Notes under the pieces: model-generated | What the model was told of the DNA's origin: nothing | The model's input: only the letters and a program-made list of their open reading frames with translations | Databases searched by the model: none | Translations under genes and position numbers: made by a program | NCBI RefSeq assembly: GCF_003710825.1 | Contig: NZ_RHHQ01000004.1 | Location: 186,001-250,000 of the forward strand | DNA: 64,000 bases | DNA from: Brevibacillus fluminis | GTDB lineage: Bacteria; Bacillota; Bacilli; Brevibacillales; Brevibacillaceae | Direction: 5' to 3' | Part shown: positions 50,395 to 59,303 of the stretch, in pieces | How positions within the stretch are numbered: the stretch's first letter is position 1 | Layout of the letters: each line of letters opens with the position of its first letter

Positions 50395-51690
50395 TTACGC
50401 TTCCCCCTTCTGATCACGTAGCAAGTAAATGGTATCCATCTGGATTTTGCCAGCTGCCGCTTTGACTTGATCAACGGTGATCTGATTTATTTCATCAAGC
50501 AACTCGCTAAGCCGCCTTGTGCGACCGCTAAAGATGCCGTTATAAGTAAAGTCGACCATCATGCGTGGGCTGTCGAGCAGTTCGCGGAATTGGTTGATTA
50601 ACGTCGCTTTAGTCTGGGACATCTCCTGCTCGCTGATTTGCCCAGCCTGAACAAGCTTCAACTGCTCGTTGATGATGAGCAACGCTTTTTGATAGTTGCC
50701 CACCTCGATGCCGGACATGATCATCAGGATCCCTTTGTGGCTTTCCAAACGGGACACTGCGTAGTACGCAAGCGATTCCTTCTCACGAACATTGACAAAC
50801 AGCTTGGAATGGGGAAAACCGCCCAATACGCCATTTGCGATCAGCAAGGCAGGATAATCGTCATCTGGATAGCTGATCTTCGTGCGGCAGCCGATATTCA
50901 GTTTCCCTTGGTTCACCTCGAGCCGCTCGATGACTTCCCGGGTATTGGTCACATGCTTTGGCGTACTTTTAACTGTGAACGCTTTTACTTGGCGCCCATT
51001 CATTTTTATGTATGTTTGGATATAAGATTTGACCTGTTCGGCCTGTACATCACCAACCACAAAAATATCGATCGGATAATGGGCAAGCAGGTCTTGATAG
51101 TGAGAGTGCAGCACACCCCCGTCAATTTCAGCCAGATCAGCAATACGTCCGTACACGAGAAGCCCGAACGGTTCGCCCGCGCACATTTCTTCCGTTACTC
51201 GCTGATTCGCATATCGCATTTTGTCATCGACGAGACTTTCAATCCGCTTTCGCAGCGATTCTTTTTCGGTTCTGACGTATTTTTCTGCAAATTTCCCATT
51301 CTCCAGGTAAGGCTGTGTCACGACCTCCCCGACAAGCTGGATGGCTTGCTCAAGCAAAGGAGTTTGCTCGGAAAGGAACTTTTCATTTGGGATCTCCATA
51401 TACACTTGAACAATCTGGCGCTCTCCCTTTTTCGTCACATCCACGTCAAAAATCGCGCCATAAAGGAAGTCCAGATGTTCCCGCAGCAGCCTGGTTTCAG
51501 GAAAACGTGCCGTTGCACGCTTCATTACCATCGACAGCAACGCGGTTTTGGTTACGGTTTCTTCCGCGAGCGGCTGTTGGATCATCAAGACGATGGTTGT
51601 TGTTTTGAACTTGTCAGTCGAAAGGATGTGCAGGTTCATTTCATTGACGTGAGACGTTTCAAACAGAATCTCTTTGGTCGACGCTGTCAT
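50395..51690 (-). CDS. ymfF: M16 family inactive partner YmfF (EF-P modification-associated)
   Basis: A 431-residue M16-fold protein. Where the zinc motif would lie it reads TALLSMVMKRATARFPETRLLREHLDFLYGA, with no HxxEH, so it should be catalytically inactive and act as the partner of YmfH. The C-terminal domain keeps the substrate-clamp features (KESLAYYAVSRLESHKGIL). It is first in the ymfF-ymfH-ymfI-ymfJ series. Confidence 0.92.
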   Translation of the reverse strand: MTASTKEILFETSHVNEMNLHILSTDKFKTTTIVLMIQQPLAEETVTKTALLSMVMKRATARFPETRLLREHLDFLYGAIFDVDVTKKGERQIVQVYMEIPNEKFLSEQTPLLEQAIQLVGEVVTQPYLENGKFAEKYVRTEKESLRKRIESLVDDKMRYANQRVTEEMCAGEPFGLLVYGRIADLAEIDGGVLHSHYQDLLAHYPIDIFVVGDVQAEQVKSYIQTYIKMNGRQVKAFTVKSTPKHVTNTREVIERLEVNQGKLNIGCRTKISYPDDDYPALLIANGVLGGFPHSKLFVNVREKESLAYYAVSRLESHKGILMIMSGIEVGNYQKALLIINEQLKLVQAGQISEQEMSQTKATLINQFRELLDSPRMMVDFTYNGIFSGRTRRLSELLDEINQITVDQVKAAAGKIQMDTIYLLRDQKGEA

Positions 51691-51771
51691 CTCTCATGCT
51701 CCTCTCGTTTGGTTCATGACGTTTGATTGCTTCTATTGTAACCAAAGATTGGGTATTTCAGCAAAAAAAAT

Positions 51772-51794
51772 AAAAGAGCCTGTCCGGCTCTTTT
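51772..51794 (-). terminator. Terminator upstream of ymfF
   Basis: AAAAGAGCC (51772-51780) pairs with GGCTCTTTT (51786-51794); on the minus strand a TATTTTTTTT tail follows. It ends the unit of the M23 gene and the small zinc protein. Confidence 0.9.
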
Positions 51795-51802
51795 ACCATG
51801 CT

Positions 51803-51952
51803 TCACAAATCGGTTGTATCCCAGTCATCCTGTATGTTCTCAGCGACATCATCAAACCGACCGCACTCGGGGTTAAGGCATAGCGTCCCCCGCAGCGACC
51901 GATCTTCAAACGGCTGACCCGCACTTCCGCCACAATAAGGACAAGACCACAT
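51803..51952 (-). CDS. Small zinc-ribbon-like protein of 49 residues
   Basis: A 49-residue protein, MWSCPYCGGSAGQPFEDRSL and then LCLNPECGRFDD with an acidic end. CPYC and CLNPEC give four Cys suited to one zinc ion. A TTG start further upstream is possible but has no ribosome site, whereas AAGGGAGGA lies 11 nt before this ATG. It follows the LysM/M23 gene and precedes a terminator. Function unknown; I do not recognise the family beyond the zinc-ribbon pattern. Confidence 0.65.
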   Translation of the reverse strand: MWSCPYCGGSAGQPFEDRSLRGTLCLNPECGRFDDVAENIQDDWDTTDL

Positions 51953-52000
51953 CAACGAACGTTCCTCCCTTACGTCGGATTCATCCGTTAGCTTGCCCAA

Positions 52001-53191
52001 TTAGGAGGCCGGAATGCTATCGCTCTGCTTTTCCCAGTATTGTAAGTACATGTATGGATCAAATGATTTGTCGGTATCGTTGTAATACAGGCCGAAATGA
52101 AGATGGGGATCGAATTGGCCTTCGGTCCCAGTCGGTCCGTACCCGGTATCGCCTACGAAACCAAGCAGCTGCCCCGCTTTCACATAGCCGCCAAGCTCAA
52201 GTCCTGGCGCATAGGCTTCCATGTGCGCATAATACAAGCGGTAATTTCCGGACTCATCCGTAATGTTCACACGCCAGCCGCCGTACTCATTCCAGCCCAA
52301 TCGGTTGATGTAACCGTCGCAAACGGAATAGACCGGATTGCCCTTCTGCGTCATAATATCGACGCCTTCGTGGTTTCGCGCATTTTCCTCATAGTGGCCG
52401 TCGACCCAGTCCCTGCCGTCGCCATAAGTATCGCCATACGGTTCATAGCTGTTTGTTGCCAAAGGAAAAACATAGTCCTCTGCTAGCAAAGGTGTTTCCT
52501 TAAGAAGCGCACGTACCGGATGAGTTGAGTCTTTGGCATCTTTCGGCAGTGTTAACAGTTGGCCTGGATTCAAATTTGTGTCATCAACCCCGTTGATCTT
52601 CTTGATGACATCCCCATCCGTCCCATGCACTTTTGCGATTCCACCGAGCGTATCGCCAGGCTGCACCACGTACATCCGAGAAGGCGCGACGGTAGCTGGA
52701 ACAGCTTGTCTCCCTGATTTTTTCGTATTCACAATCGCGACCTCGGCCCGTTTGTCCCAATCTACCTGATATCCGAGACTTTGGCTGATAAATCGCAACG
52801 GGATCAATGTGCGCCCTTTGCTGATCATCGGAGTTGCATCCAAAATCACACGTTTCTCGTTAACATATCCGATGGCTTTCCCAATATACAAAAGAATCTT
52901 GTTTGTTCCTTGCGTCACCGTCACGGTTTTAGTTGTATCTTCATAAGAAACCGCTGCCCCCGTATTCTCCGCGATGGCACGAATCGGCACCAGCATACGC
53001 CCGTTTTGAATCGTCGGTTTGACATCGCTCACTACACCTTTTCCATCAATCAAAAGCGATATCGTTGGCAATGCGGTGGTACCAGCGGCATGGGCCGGGG
53101 CCATCCCTGTAAAGAACGAGCTTGTCCCTAAAAGTACCCCCAACGCGAGCCCTGTTAACTTGTGGCTCCGCCTGTTGACATGTACACTCAT
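52001..53191 (-). CDS. Secreted LysM / M23 peptidoglycan endopeptidase with copper amine oxidase-like stalk domain
   Basis: A 396-residue exported wall enzyme. The signal peptide (about 1-35) ends PAHAA. A copper amine oxidase N-terminal-like domain follows (LLIDGKGVVSDVKPTIQNGR and MISKGRTLIPLRFISQSLGY), then a LysM repeat (YVVQPGDTLGGIAKVHGTD) and a C-terminal M23 domain with NHEGVDI and PHLHFGLYY as zinc ligands. It probably binds glycan strands and cleaves peptide crosslinks. The ATG used follows GGGGAGTG by 6 nt and gives a normal signal sequence. Confidence 0.93.
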   Translation of the reverse strand: MSVHVNRRSHKLTGLALGVLLGTSSFFTGMAPAHAAGTTALPTISLLIDGKGVVSDVKPTIQNGRMLVPIRAIAENTGAAVSYEDTTKTVTVTQGTNKILLYIGKAIGYVNEKRVILDATPMISKGRTLIPLRFISQSLGYQVDWDKRAEVAIVNTKKSGRQAVPATVAPSRMYVVQPGDTLGGIAKVHGTDGDVIKKINGVDDTNLNPGQLLTLPKDAKDSTHPVRALLKETPLLAEDYVFPLATNSYEPYGDTYGDGRDWVDGHYEENARNHEGVDIMTQKGNPVYSVCDGYINRLGWNEYGGWRVNITDESGNYRLYYAHMEAYAPGLELGGYVKAGQLLGFVGDTGYGPTGTEGQFDPHLHFGLYYNDTDKSFDPYMYLQYWEKQSDSIPAS

Positions 53192-53326
53192 TTTTTTCAC
53201 TCCCCATGCATTCAATACACAGGGTATTATCACATAATTCGAGTGGGGAGCGTAGGCACAAAATGTACCAATCATCTATGTAGGAATCGCAATCATTGCC
53301 AAATTCAGCGCCACCTATCCGAAATT

Positions 53327-53362
53327 AAAAAGCAGCACCGCTCGATTCGATGCGGTGCTGCT
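53327..53362 (-). terminator. Terminator of the nucleoside importer operon
   Basis: AGCAGCACCG (53331-53340) pairs with CGGTGCTGCT (53353-53362); TTTTTAATTT follows on the minus strand. It begins 12 nt after the nupQ stop. Confidence 0.92.
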
Positions 53363-53374
53363 TGCTCTGATTTA

Positions 53375-54316
53375 TTAGCGAGATCCAGTCTCGTATGGCT
53401 TACCCGACGCTGCCGGCGCATTGGCGCGGCCTACCACCCCAGCCAAAACGAGGATGGTCAAAATGTACGGGAGCATAAAAATGAACTCAATCGGAACGAT
53501 TTTGTTAAGCTCAAATACCTGCACGAGCGATTTAACAGCTTGCGCTACACCGAAGAACAGTGCTGCCCACATCGCGCCCGTCGGATTCCATTTCCCGAAA
53601 ATCATCGCTGCGATCGCGATGAAACCCTGACCGGAAACGGTATTGTGCGAGAAGTTACTAGTTGTTGTAAGCGCGATTGTCGCGCCACCCATCGCTGCCA
53701 AAGCACCGCTGATCATGACCGCAACGTAACGCATACGCGCCACATTTACACCGAGCGTGTCAGCTGCGCGTGGATGTTCACCCACAGCACGCAAACGCAA
53801 GCCAAACGGAGTACGGAACAGGACATACCAGGTAACAGCAACAAGGATGAACGCCAAGTAGCTTGTTGGGTACGCTTCAAAAATCGCATGACCCACATAT
53901 GGAATGTCACCGAGAAACGGAATTTTCCATTTGGTAAAAACAGTAGACAATGTAGTTGTTTGACCAGCACCATTGAAAATGATTTTAGTCAAATACACGG
54001 TTAAACCCGTTGCCAAAAAGTTGATTGCAACACCGCTTACTGTTTGGTCAGCTTTAAATGTGATACACGCTACCGCATGCAGCAGTGCAAAAACCGCGCC
54101 GGCGAATATGGCAGCAGTGAAACCGACCCATGGCGATGTGGTGAAGAAGGTGACGACAGCACCGGTAAAGGCACCCATCGTCATCATCCCTTCAATCCCG
54201 ATGTTAACTACGCCGGATCGCTCGGAGTAAATGCCGCCAAGCGCTGCAAAGATGAGAGCGGTAGAGAATACAATGGTATCGTGAATGAGGTTGCTGCCGA
54301 TCGAAAGCCATTCCAT
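53375..54316 (-). CDS. nupQ: Nucleoside ABC transporter permease, NupQ type
   Basis: A 313-residue permease of the BPD_transp_2 family with about nine spans. Typical stretches are GIYSERSGVVNIGIEGMMTMGAF and GLRLRAVGEHPRAADTLGVNVARMRY. With NupP it forms the channel of a BMP-type nucleoside importer. Its start overlaps the last base of the nupP stop, so it is tightly coupled. Confidence 0.93.
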   Translation of the reverse strand: MEWLSIGSNLIHDTIVFSTALIFAALGGIYSERSGVVNIGIEGMMTMGAFTGAVVTFFTTSPWVGFTAAIFAGAVFALLHAVACITFKADQTVSGVAINFLATGLTVYLTKIIFNGAGQTTTLSTVFTKWKIPFLGDIPYVGHAIFEAYPTSYLAFILVAVTWYVLFRTPFGLRLRAVGEHPRAADTLGVNVARMRYVAVMISGALAAMGGATIALTTTSNFSHNTVSGQGFIAIAAMIFGKWNPTGAMWAALFFGVAQAVKSLVQVFELNKIVPIEFIFMLPYILTILVLAGVVGRANAPAASGKPYETGSR

Positions 54317-55389
54317 CAGCTACGTCCCTCCTTTTTCTTAGCAAGTATCGGTTTCAAGAAGAAGCGAACAATGCCATGTGCAGCGACAAAGAAAATGACA
54401 GATGCGATTACGATTCGAATCAGTTCGATTGGCACGCCGGCACCAAACTTCATTCCGTTGGCCCCAAACGTCAGAATCCCGAACAAAATCGCGCCAAGAA
54501 TGACCCCAAACGGTGTATTTCCTCCGATCAACGCTACCGCGATCCCGTCAAACCCATAGCCAGGCATCGCTGGAGCAATCGCCTGATAGTGGAAAACACC
54601 CAACACTTCACAAGCACCGCCCAAACCGGCAAACAAACCACCGATAAACATCGCCTTGATGACATTGCGATTCACGTTCATCCCTGCATACTCGGACGCA
54701 TGCGGGTTCAAGCCAACCGCACGCAATTCAAAGCCTGCTTTCGTTTTCCAGAGCACGATGAAAAAGAAAACGGCAGCTGCAAGGGCAATGACGGTCCCCC
54801 AGTGAAGACGCGCATTGTCAAAAACCTCGGATAACCAACCGAATGTAATGATTGCAGTATCCTTCACATCTTTGGAACGCTGTTGACCCTCCGGCACGAG
54901 AAAAGCGGAGAGAATATAATTGGAGAAATAAAGAGCAACCCAGTTCATCATAATGGACGTTATAACTTCATGAACGCCGCGAGCAGCTTTCAACCATCCG
55001 GTCAAAGCGCCCCACAGTCCTCCTACGACACCACCGACAATCAGTGCGAGAGGTGCATGAATGTATACCGGCAGATCAAAGGTGACGCCAACATATGTGG
55101 CAGCAATCGACCCCATGATGAATTGGCCTTCCGCACCGATATTAAACAGCCCGGTGCGGAACGCGAATGCAACGGATAAACCGGTGAAAATGAGCGGGGT
55201 AATCTGACGAATTGTTTCCCCGAAATTGTAGACATCACCAAAAACTTTCTTCAGCAACGACTGGTACGCCAGAATCGGATCGAATCCACCTGCCAGCATC
55301 GCTACCGCACCGACCAGCAAACCAAGGATGATAGCTGCTACAGGGACAAGAAACGAGTCTTTTGTAAAAACTGCTATCACTTTATTCAT
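54316..55389 (-). CDS. nupP: Nucleoside ABC transporter permease, NupP type
   Basis: A 357-residue permease of the same family. It has TGLSVAFAFRTGLFNIGAEGQFIMG and GFELRAVGLNPHASEYAGMNVNRN, the standard motifs of the larger permease in BMP-type systems. It overlaps the ATPase gene by 8 nt. Confidence 0.93.
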   Translation of the reverse strand: MNKVIAVFTKDSFLVPVAAIILGLLVGAVAMLAGGFDPILAYQSLLKKVFGDVYNFGETIRQITPLIFTGLSVAFAFRTGLFNIGAEGQFIMGSIAATYVGVTFDLPVYIHAPLALIVGGVVGGLWGALTGWLKAARGVHEVITSIMMNWVALYFSNYILSAFLVPEGQQRSKDVKDTAIITFGWLSEVFDNARLHWGTVIALAAAVFFFIVLWKTKAGFELRAVGLNPHASEYAGMNVNRNVIKAMFIGGLFAGLGGACEVLGVFHYQAIAPAMPGYGFDGIAVALIGGNTPFGVILGAILFGILTFGANGMKFGAGVPIELIRIVIASVIFFVAAHGIVRFFLKPILAKKKEGRS

Positions 55390-56920
55390 CGCTTCCTCCT
55401 CCTGAGATGCGTTTTCCGCCGGACATCATCAGGCCAAGCTCCTGCTCCGTCGTCTCACGTGGGTTGACGATACCAACAATTTGCCCTTCATAAATAACCG
55501 CAATTCTGTCGGATACGTTCATAATTTCATCCAATTCCAATGAAACAAGCAGTACTCCCTTGCCTTTGTCACGCTGTTCAATCAAACGCTTGTGAATAAA
55601 TTCAATCGCACCGACGTCGAGACCGCGTGTCGGCTGCGCTGCAATCAACAGGTCCGGGTCTTTGTCTACTTCACGGGCAATGATCGCCTTCTGCTGGTTA
55701 CCGCCGGACAAGGCTCGCGCCAACGTATGGATGCTCGGCGTGCGTACGTCGAACTCCTCAATCAGTTTGGCAGCGTGCTTATTGATCGCGTCATAATTTA
55801 AGAAGCCGTTTTTGTTGAATGTCGGGTGGAAATAGGTTTCGAGCACCATGTTTTCGCTCATCGTAAAATCGAGCACCAATCCACGTTTGTGTCTGTCCTC
55901 CGGAATATGGGACAGGCCCGATTCAGAAATGGACCGCGGCTTGTTGTTGGTGATGTCGTTGCCTTTCAGCAGCACTTTACCTGACTCGACTTTTTTCAAG
56001 CCAGTCAACGCTTCGATCAGCTCGCTTTGTCCGTTTCCATCTACACCGGCAATCCCCAAAATTTCGCCCGCTCTCACCTCAAATGAGATGTTTCGCAGCG
56101 CGTCGATGCCACGGCTGTCTTTTGCCGTTACTTTATCGACGGTCAAGATCACATCTTTCGGAACGCTTGGCGTTTTATCCACCTTGAAGTTGACTTCACG
56201 GCCGACCATTTTTGCTGCCAAATCGTCCGGGTTGGTCTCCGAAACTTTAACAGAATCGATCACTTTGCCTCGGCGAATAATCGTAACTGCGTCACATACC
56301 GCCATGATCTCTTTTAATTTGTGCGTGATGAGGATGATCGTTTTACCTTCCTTCACCAGGTTGCGCATGATTTCAATCAGCTCTTGAATCTCTTGTGGGG
56401 TCAATACGGCAGTTGGTTCATCGAAAATGAGAATTTCTGCGCCCCGATAGAGCGTTTTCAGAATCTCAACGCGCTGCTGCATCCCAACGGAAATATCGCT
56501 GATTTTCGCATTCGGGTCCACCTTCAACCCATACTGCTGCGAAAGCTGCTCTACATCTTGCGCCGCTTTGCGCGAATCTATCTTAAACCCTTTTTTAGGT
56601 TCTTTTCCCAAGATAATGTTTTCGGTGACCGTAAAAGGCTCCACCAGCATGAAGTGCTGATGCACCATCCCGATACCCAGCTCATTCGCTACATTCGGGT
56701 TTGAAATTGTTACAGGTTTTTCATTGATTAAAATCTGACCTTCATCTGGCTGATAAAGACCAAACAAAATGTTCATCAATGTTGATTTGCCTGCCCCGTT
56801 TTCACCGAGCAGCGCATGGATTTCGCCTTTTTTTACATCGAGAGTAATATTGTCATTCGCTATGATTCCGGGAAAGCGTTTGGTAATTCCGCGCATTTCT
56901 ACAACTGACTGCGTTTGCAT
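55382..56920 (-). CDS. nupO: Nucleoside ABC transporter ATP-binding protein, NupO type
   Basis: A 512-residue protein with two fused ATPase domains. The first has Walker A LLGENGAGKSTLMNILFG, signature ISVGMQQRVEILK and ILIFDEPTAVLTPQE. The second is degenerate in Walker A (IAGVDGNGQSELIEAL) with signature ALSGGNQQKAIIARE, as in sugar-type importer ATPases. The ATG used has GGGGTG upstream; an earlier in-frame ATG adds 19 residues of unlikely sequence. A terminator between nupN and this gene probably lowers its expression. Confidence 0.94.
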   Translation of the reverse strand: MQTQSVVEMRGITKRFPGIIANDNITLDVKKGEIHALLGENGAGKSTLMNILFGLYQPDEGQILINEKPVTISNPNVANELGIGMVHQHFMLVEPFTVTENIILGKEPKKGFKIDSRKAAQDVEQLSQQYGLKVDPNAKISDISVGMQQRVEILKTLYRGAEILIFDEPTAVLTPQEIQELIEIMRNLVKEGKTIILITHKLKEIMAVCDAVTIIRRGKVIDSVKVSETNPDDLAAKMVGREVNFKVDKTPSVPKDVILTVDKVTAKDSRGIDALRNISFEVRAGEILGIAGVDGNGQSELIEALTGLKKVESGKVLLKGNDITNNKPRSISESGLSHIPEDRHKRGLVLDFTMSENMVLETYFHPTFNKNGFLNYDAINKHAAKLIEEFDVRTPSIHTLARALSGGNQQKAIIAREVDKDPDLLIAAQPTRGLDVGAIEFIHKRLIEQRDKGKGVLLVSLELDEIMNVSDRIAVIYEGQIVGIVNPRETTEQELGLMMSGGKRISGGGSDE

Positions 56921-56969
56921 CTTCACATTCACCCCGTTTTTATGGGTTATCATTTTTGGCTTAGGAAGG

Positions 56970-57006
56970 AAAGACAAGGCTAGTTCAAACGACTAGCCTT
57001 GTCTTT
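56970..57006 (-). terminator. Partial terminator between nupN and nupO
   Basis: A stem of about 14 bp (arms 56970-56984 and 56992-57006) lies 21 nt after the nupN stop. Its tail on the minus strand is short (TTTCC), so read-through into nupO is expected. This is a common way to make more binding protein than transporter. Confidence 0.8.
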
Positions 57007-57026
57007 TGTAAAACGACACACATCAA

Positions 57027-58085
57027 TTACTCAGGTTTGTCTGGTACAGTGATTTCGCCATTGACGATTTTTGTTTTGAACTCTTCTACTTTTTTCAGAA
57101 CGTCTTCTGGAACGTTTTTCTTCGATGTTTCTGGCAAGCCTACGCCGTCTTCTTTCAGACCGAGCAGAGTTGTTTTACCGCCTTCGAATTTACCTTCAGT
57201 CAGGTCTTTAGACACGCGATAAACTGCTTCGTCCACGCGTTTCACCATGGAAGTCAGGGTTACATCATCACCGAAAGTCAAGGATTGGTCTTTGTCCACA
57301 CCGATAACCCAAACGTTTTCGCCTTTTGCTTTACGGTCTTTCGCTTCATTAAACACACCGTCGCCAGTAGAACCAGCTGCGTGGAAAACGATGTCCGCGC
57401 CTTGGCCGTAAATTTGGGAAGCTGCGGATTTACCCATATCCGGTTTGTCGAAAGCACCAGTGTAGATAGTGATTACTTTCGCATCCGGTTTTACTGCTTT
57501 TACACCCGCTTTAAAGCCAGCTTCAAAGCGTTTGATAACTGGGATGTCCACGCCGCCAACGAAACCAACTTTGTTGGATTTTGTCATAGAAGCTGCTACA
57601 ACCCCAACCAGGAAGGAACCTTCTTGCTCTTTGAACAGAACGGATTCAACGTTTGGCGCTTGTACTTCAGCGTCGATGATCGCCAGTTTCGCGTCTTTGT
57701 TTTCATCTGCTACTTTTTTGATGGAGTCTGCCATCATGAAGCCGATACCCCAAGTCAGATCCCATTTGTCTTTTACAAACTGGGTCAGGTTTGGCACGTA
57801 GTCAGCGTCACCAGTGGATTGCAAGTATTTCACTTGCTCATCAGTAAGCTTCAGGTCAGTCTTCAGCTTGGAAAGACCTTCCCATGCGCTTTGGTTAAAG
57901 GAGTTGTCGTTTACGCCGCCAACGTCTGTAACCATACCGATTTTTGTTGTGATGCTGGAACCGCCAGCAGCTGGTGCTTGTCCATTGCCGGAAGGAGCAG
58001 CTTCATTTGTCTTTCCGCCACAGCCAGCCAGCAGCAAGGAAAGGCTGAGTGTTGCAACGGAGAGAACGGAAACGATTTTTTTCAT
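57027..58085 (-). CDS. nupN: BMP family nucleoside-binding lipoprotein, NupN type
   Basis: A 352-residue lipoprotein with signal MKKIVSVLSVATLSLSLLLAGC and lipobox LAGC. The PnrA/BmpA fold is shown by GMVTDVGGVNDNSFNQSAWEGL, VGFVGGVDIPVIKRFEAGFKAGV and VFHAAGSTGDGVFNEAKD, residues that hold the purine and ribose. It delivers nucleosides to NupOPQ. Codon choice is that of a strongly expressed gene. A promoter with an untranslated leader of about 90 nt lies upstream; I found no purine riboswitch in it. Confidence 0.94.
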   Translation of the reverse strand: MKKIVSVLSVATLSLSLLLAGCGGKTNEAAPSGNGQAPAAGGSSITTKIGMVTDVGGVNDNSFNQSAWEGLSKLKTDLKLTDEQVKYLQSTGDADYVPNLTQFVKDKWDLTWGIGFMMADSIKKVADENKDAKLAIIDAEVQAPNVESVLFKEQEGSFLVGVVAASMTKSNKVGFVGGVDIPVIKRFEAGFKAGVKAVKPDAKVITIYTGAFDKPDMGKSAASQIYGQGADIVFHAAGSTGDGVFNEAKDRKAKGENVWVIGVDKDQSLTFGDDVTLTSMVKRVDEAVYRVSKDLTEGKFEGGKTTLLGLKEDGVGLPETSKKNVPEDVLKKVEEFKTKIVNGEITVPDKPE

Positions 58086-58180
58086 CCTCTAATACCCCCA
58101 TTGAATTGTTGTTCATGAAATTGCAAGCGAGTCTAACAAGTATTCTCGCCAATTTCCGCAAATACCTATGAACGCTTGAA

Positions 58181-58210
58181 ATTTTACCCTATCTAAGAAG
58201 ATTTGTGCAA
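58181..58210 (-). promoter_or_regulatory. Promoter of nupNOPQ
   Basis: Minus strand TTGCAC (58205-58210) and TAAAAT (58181-58186) are 18 bp apart, within the 288-nt gap after the nucleoside hydrolase gene. The rest of that gap shows no other feature. Confidence 0.55.
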
Positions 58211-58373
58211 GCAATAATTTTTTATCCATAGCATAGGACAATGTTTTTGCGCACGACAATAAGAAGACGATGTTCGCGCGTCTGCTTGCATCTGGCATGC
58301 TGTTAGCATTTGCTTAAAAAAGTACAGTATGCCTGTTTTAGATGTGATTCAAAAACTCGGATGTTCCGTAATA

Positions 58374-59303
58374 TTAGGACAACAATTCCAGCAGTTTTTG
58401 CTTGAAACGATTTGCGTCGATTTCCTGGCAAATAGTCACATTCGCAGGTTTTTGATGAACATGGAATCGATCAATGATCAATTGTCCGTATGTTTGCTCG
58501 CTTTTCGTTTCCATGTACCCGTATGTCTCAAATTCAGCACGAACCATGTCGGGCCAAATCGCTACAGCCATCGCCGTTGGATCAGGCAAGTCAAAACCGC
58601 GTCTTCCATATTGGGACAAATTGTGCTCCTGCAGTACTTTGGTACAGGAAAGTGTAAAATCAGAGAGCGGAGTTTGCAAAGCGGCAATCCGCTCGATATC
58701 TCCCTCGTCAATGAACGTTTTATCCATGCTGACATCCCAGCCGACAAAAGTCAGCGGCATACCCGATTGGAGCACAATCTCCACCGCTTCAGCATCAACA
58801 TAAAAATTGAATTCAGCGACAGGCGTAACGTTGCCCGGACCCAATCCTTGTCCGCCCATAACGATAACGCGCTTGACATACTCGGCGATACGCGGCTCTT
58901 TTAAATAGGCGAGAGCGAGATTGGTCATCGGTCCCAGTGTAACCACTTCAAGTTCATGCGGATTTGCCATGATGTGATGAATGATTGCGTCAATGGCATG
59001 CATGTCTTCCGCTTTTCCCGCGGGAGCTGGAAGATGCATATTGCCCATCCCATCGCTTCCATGAACGTACTCTGACGTAAATAACGGCCTCATGATCGGC
59101 TTGTGCATGCCACGATAAACCGGCGGTGCATAGGTGTTGATGGCCTCGATTGTGTTAAGCGCGTTTTTCACTGCTTGGTCCACGGTCAGATTCCCACAAA
59201 CAACCGTGATCGCTTCCACTTGAATGGTCGGCTCGCGCAATGCCATGATCAACGCAATCGCGTCATCCGATGCCGTATCTGTATCAATCAGAAACTTTCT
59301 CAT
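58374..59303 (-). CDS. Nucleoside hydrolase, IunH/RihA family
   Basis: A 309-residue hydrolase that splits ribonucleosides into base and ribose. The calcium/ribose site is in FLIDTDTASDDAIAL (the DxDxxxDD signature), LGPMTNLALAYL and GQGLGPGNVTPVAEFNFYVDAEA. Near the C-terminus the motif that carries His-Asp in classical members reads FDLPDPTAMAVA, with Pro in place of His, so base activation may differ. It overlaps rbsK by 20 nt and feeds it ribose. Confidence 0.9.
   Translation of the reverse strand: MRKFLIDTDTASDDAIALIMALREPTIQVEAITVVCGNLTVDQAVKNALNTIEAINTYAPPVYRGMHKPIMRPLFTSEYVHGSDGMGNMHLPAPAGKAEDMHAIDAIIHHIMANPHELEVVTLGPMTNLALAYLKEPRIAEYVKRVIVMGGQGLGPGNVTPVAEFNFYVDAEAVEIVLQSGMPLTFVGWDVSMDKTFIDEGDIERIAALQTPLSDFTLSCTKVLQEHNLSQYGRRGFDLPDPTAMAVAIWPDMVRAEFETYGYMETKSEQTYGQLIIDRFHVHQKPANVTICQEIDANRFKQKLLELLS

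Noticed and set aside
50395..51690. ymfF as a broken peptidase gene because HxxEH is missing
   Set aside because: Loss of the zinc motif is normal for the YmfF partner subunit; the frame is intact and full length.
50638..51726. 362-codon plus-strand frame opposite ymfF
   Set aside because: YmfF and its neighbours are conserved on the minus strand; no ribosome site on the plus strand.
58086..58373. Possible purine riboswitch ahead of nupN
   Set aside because: The conserved loop and junction bases of the purine aptamer could not be found on the minus strand; only a SigA-like promoter was seen.
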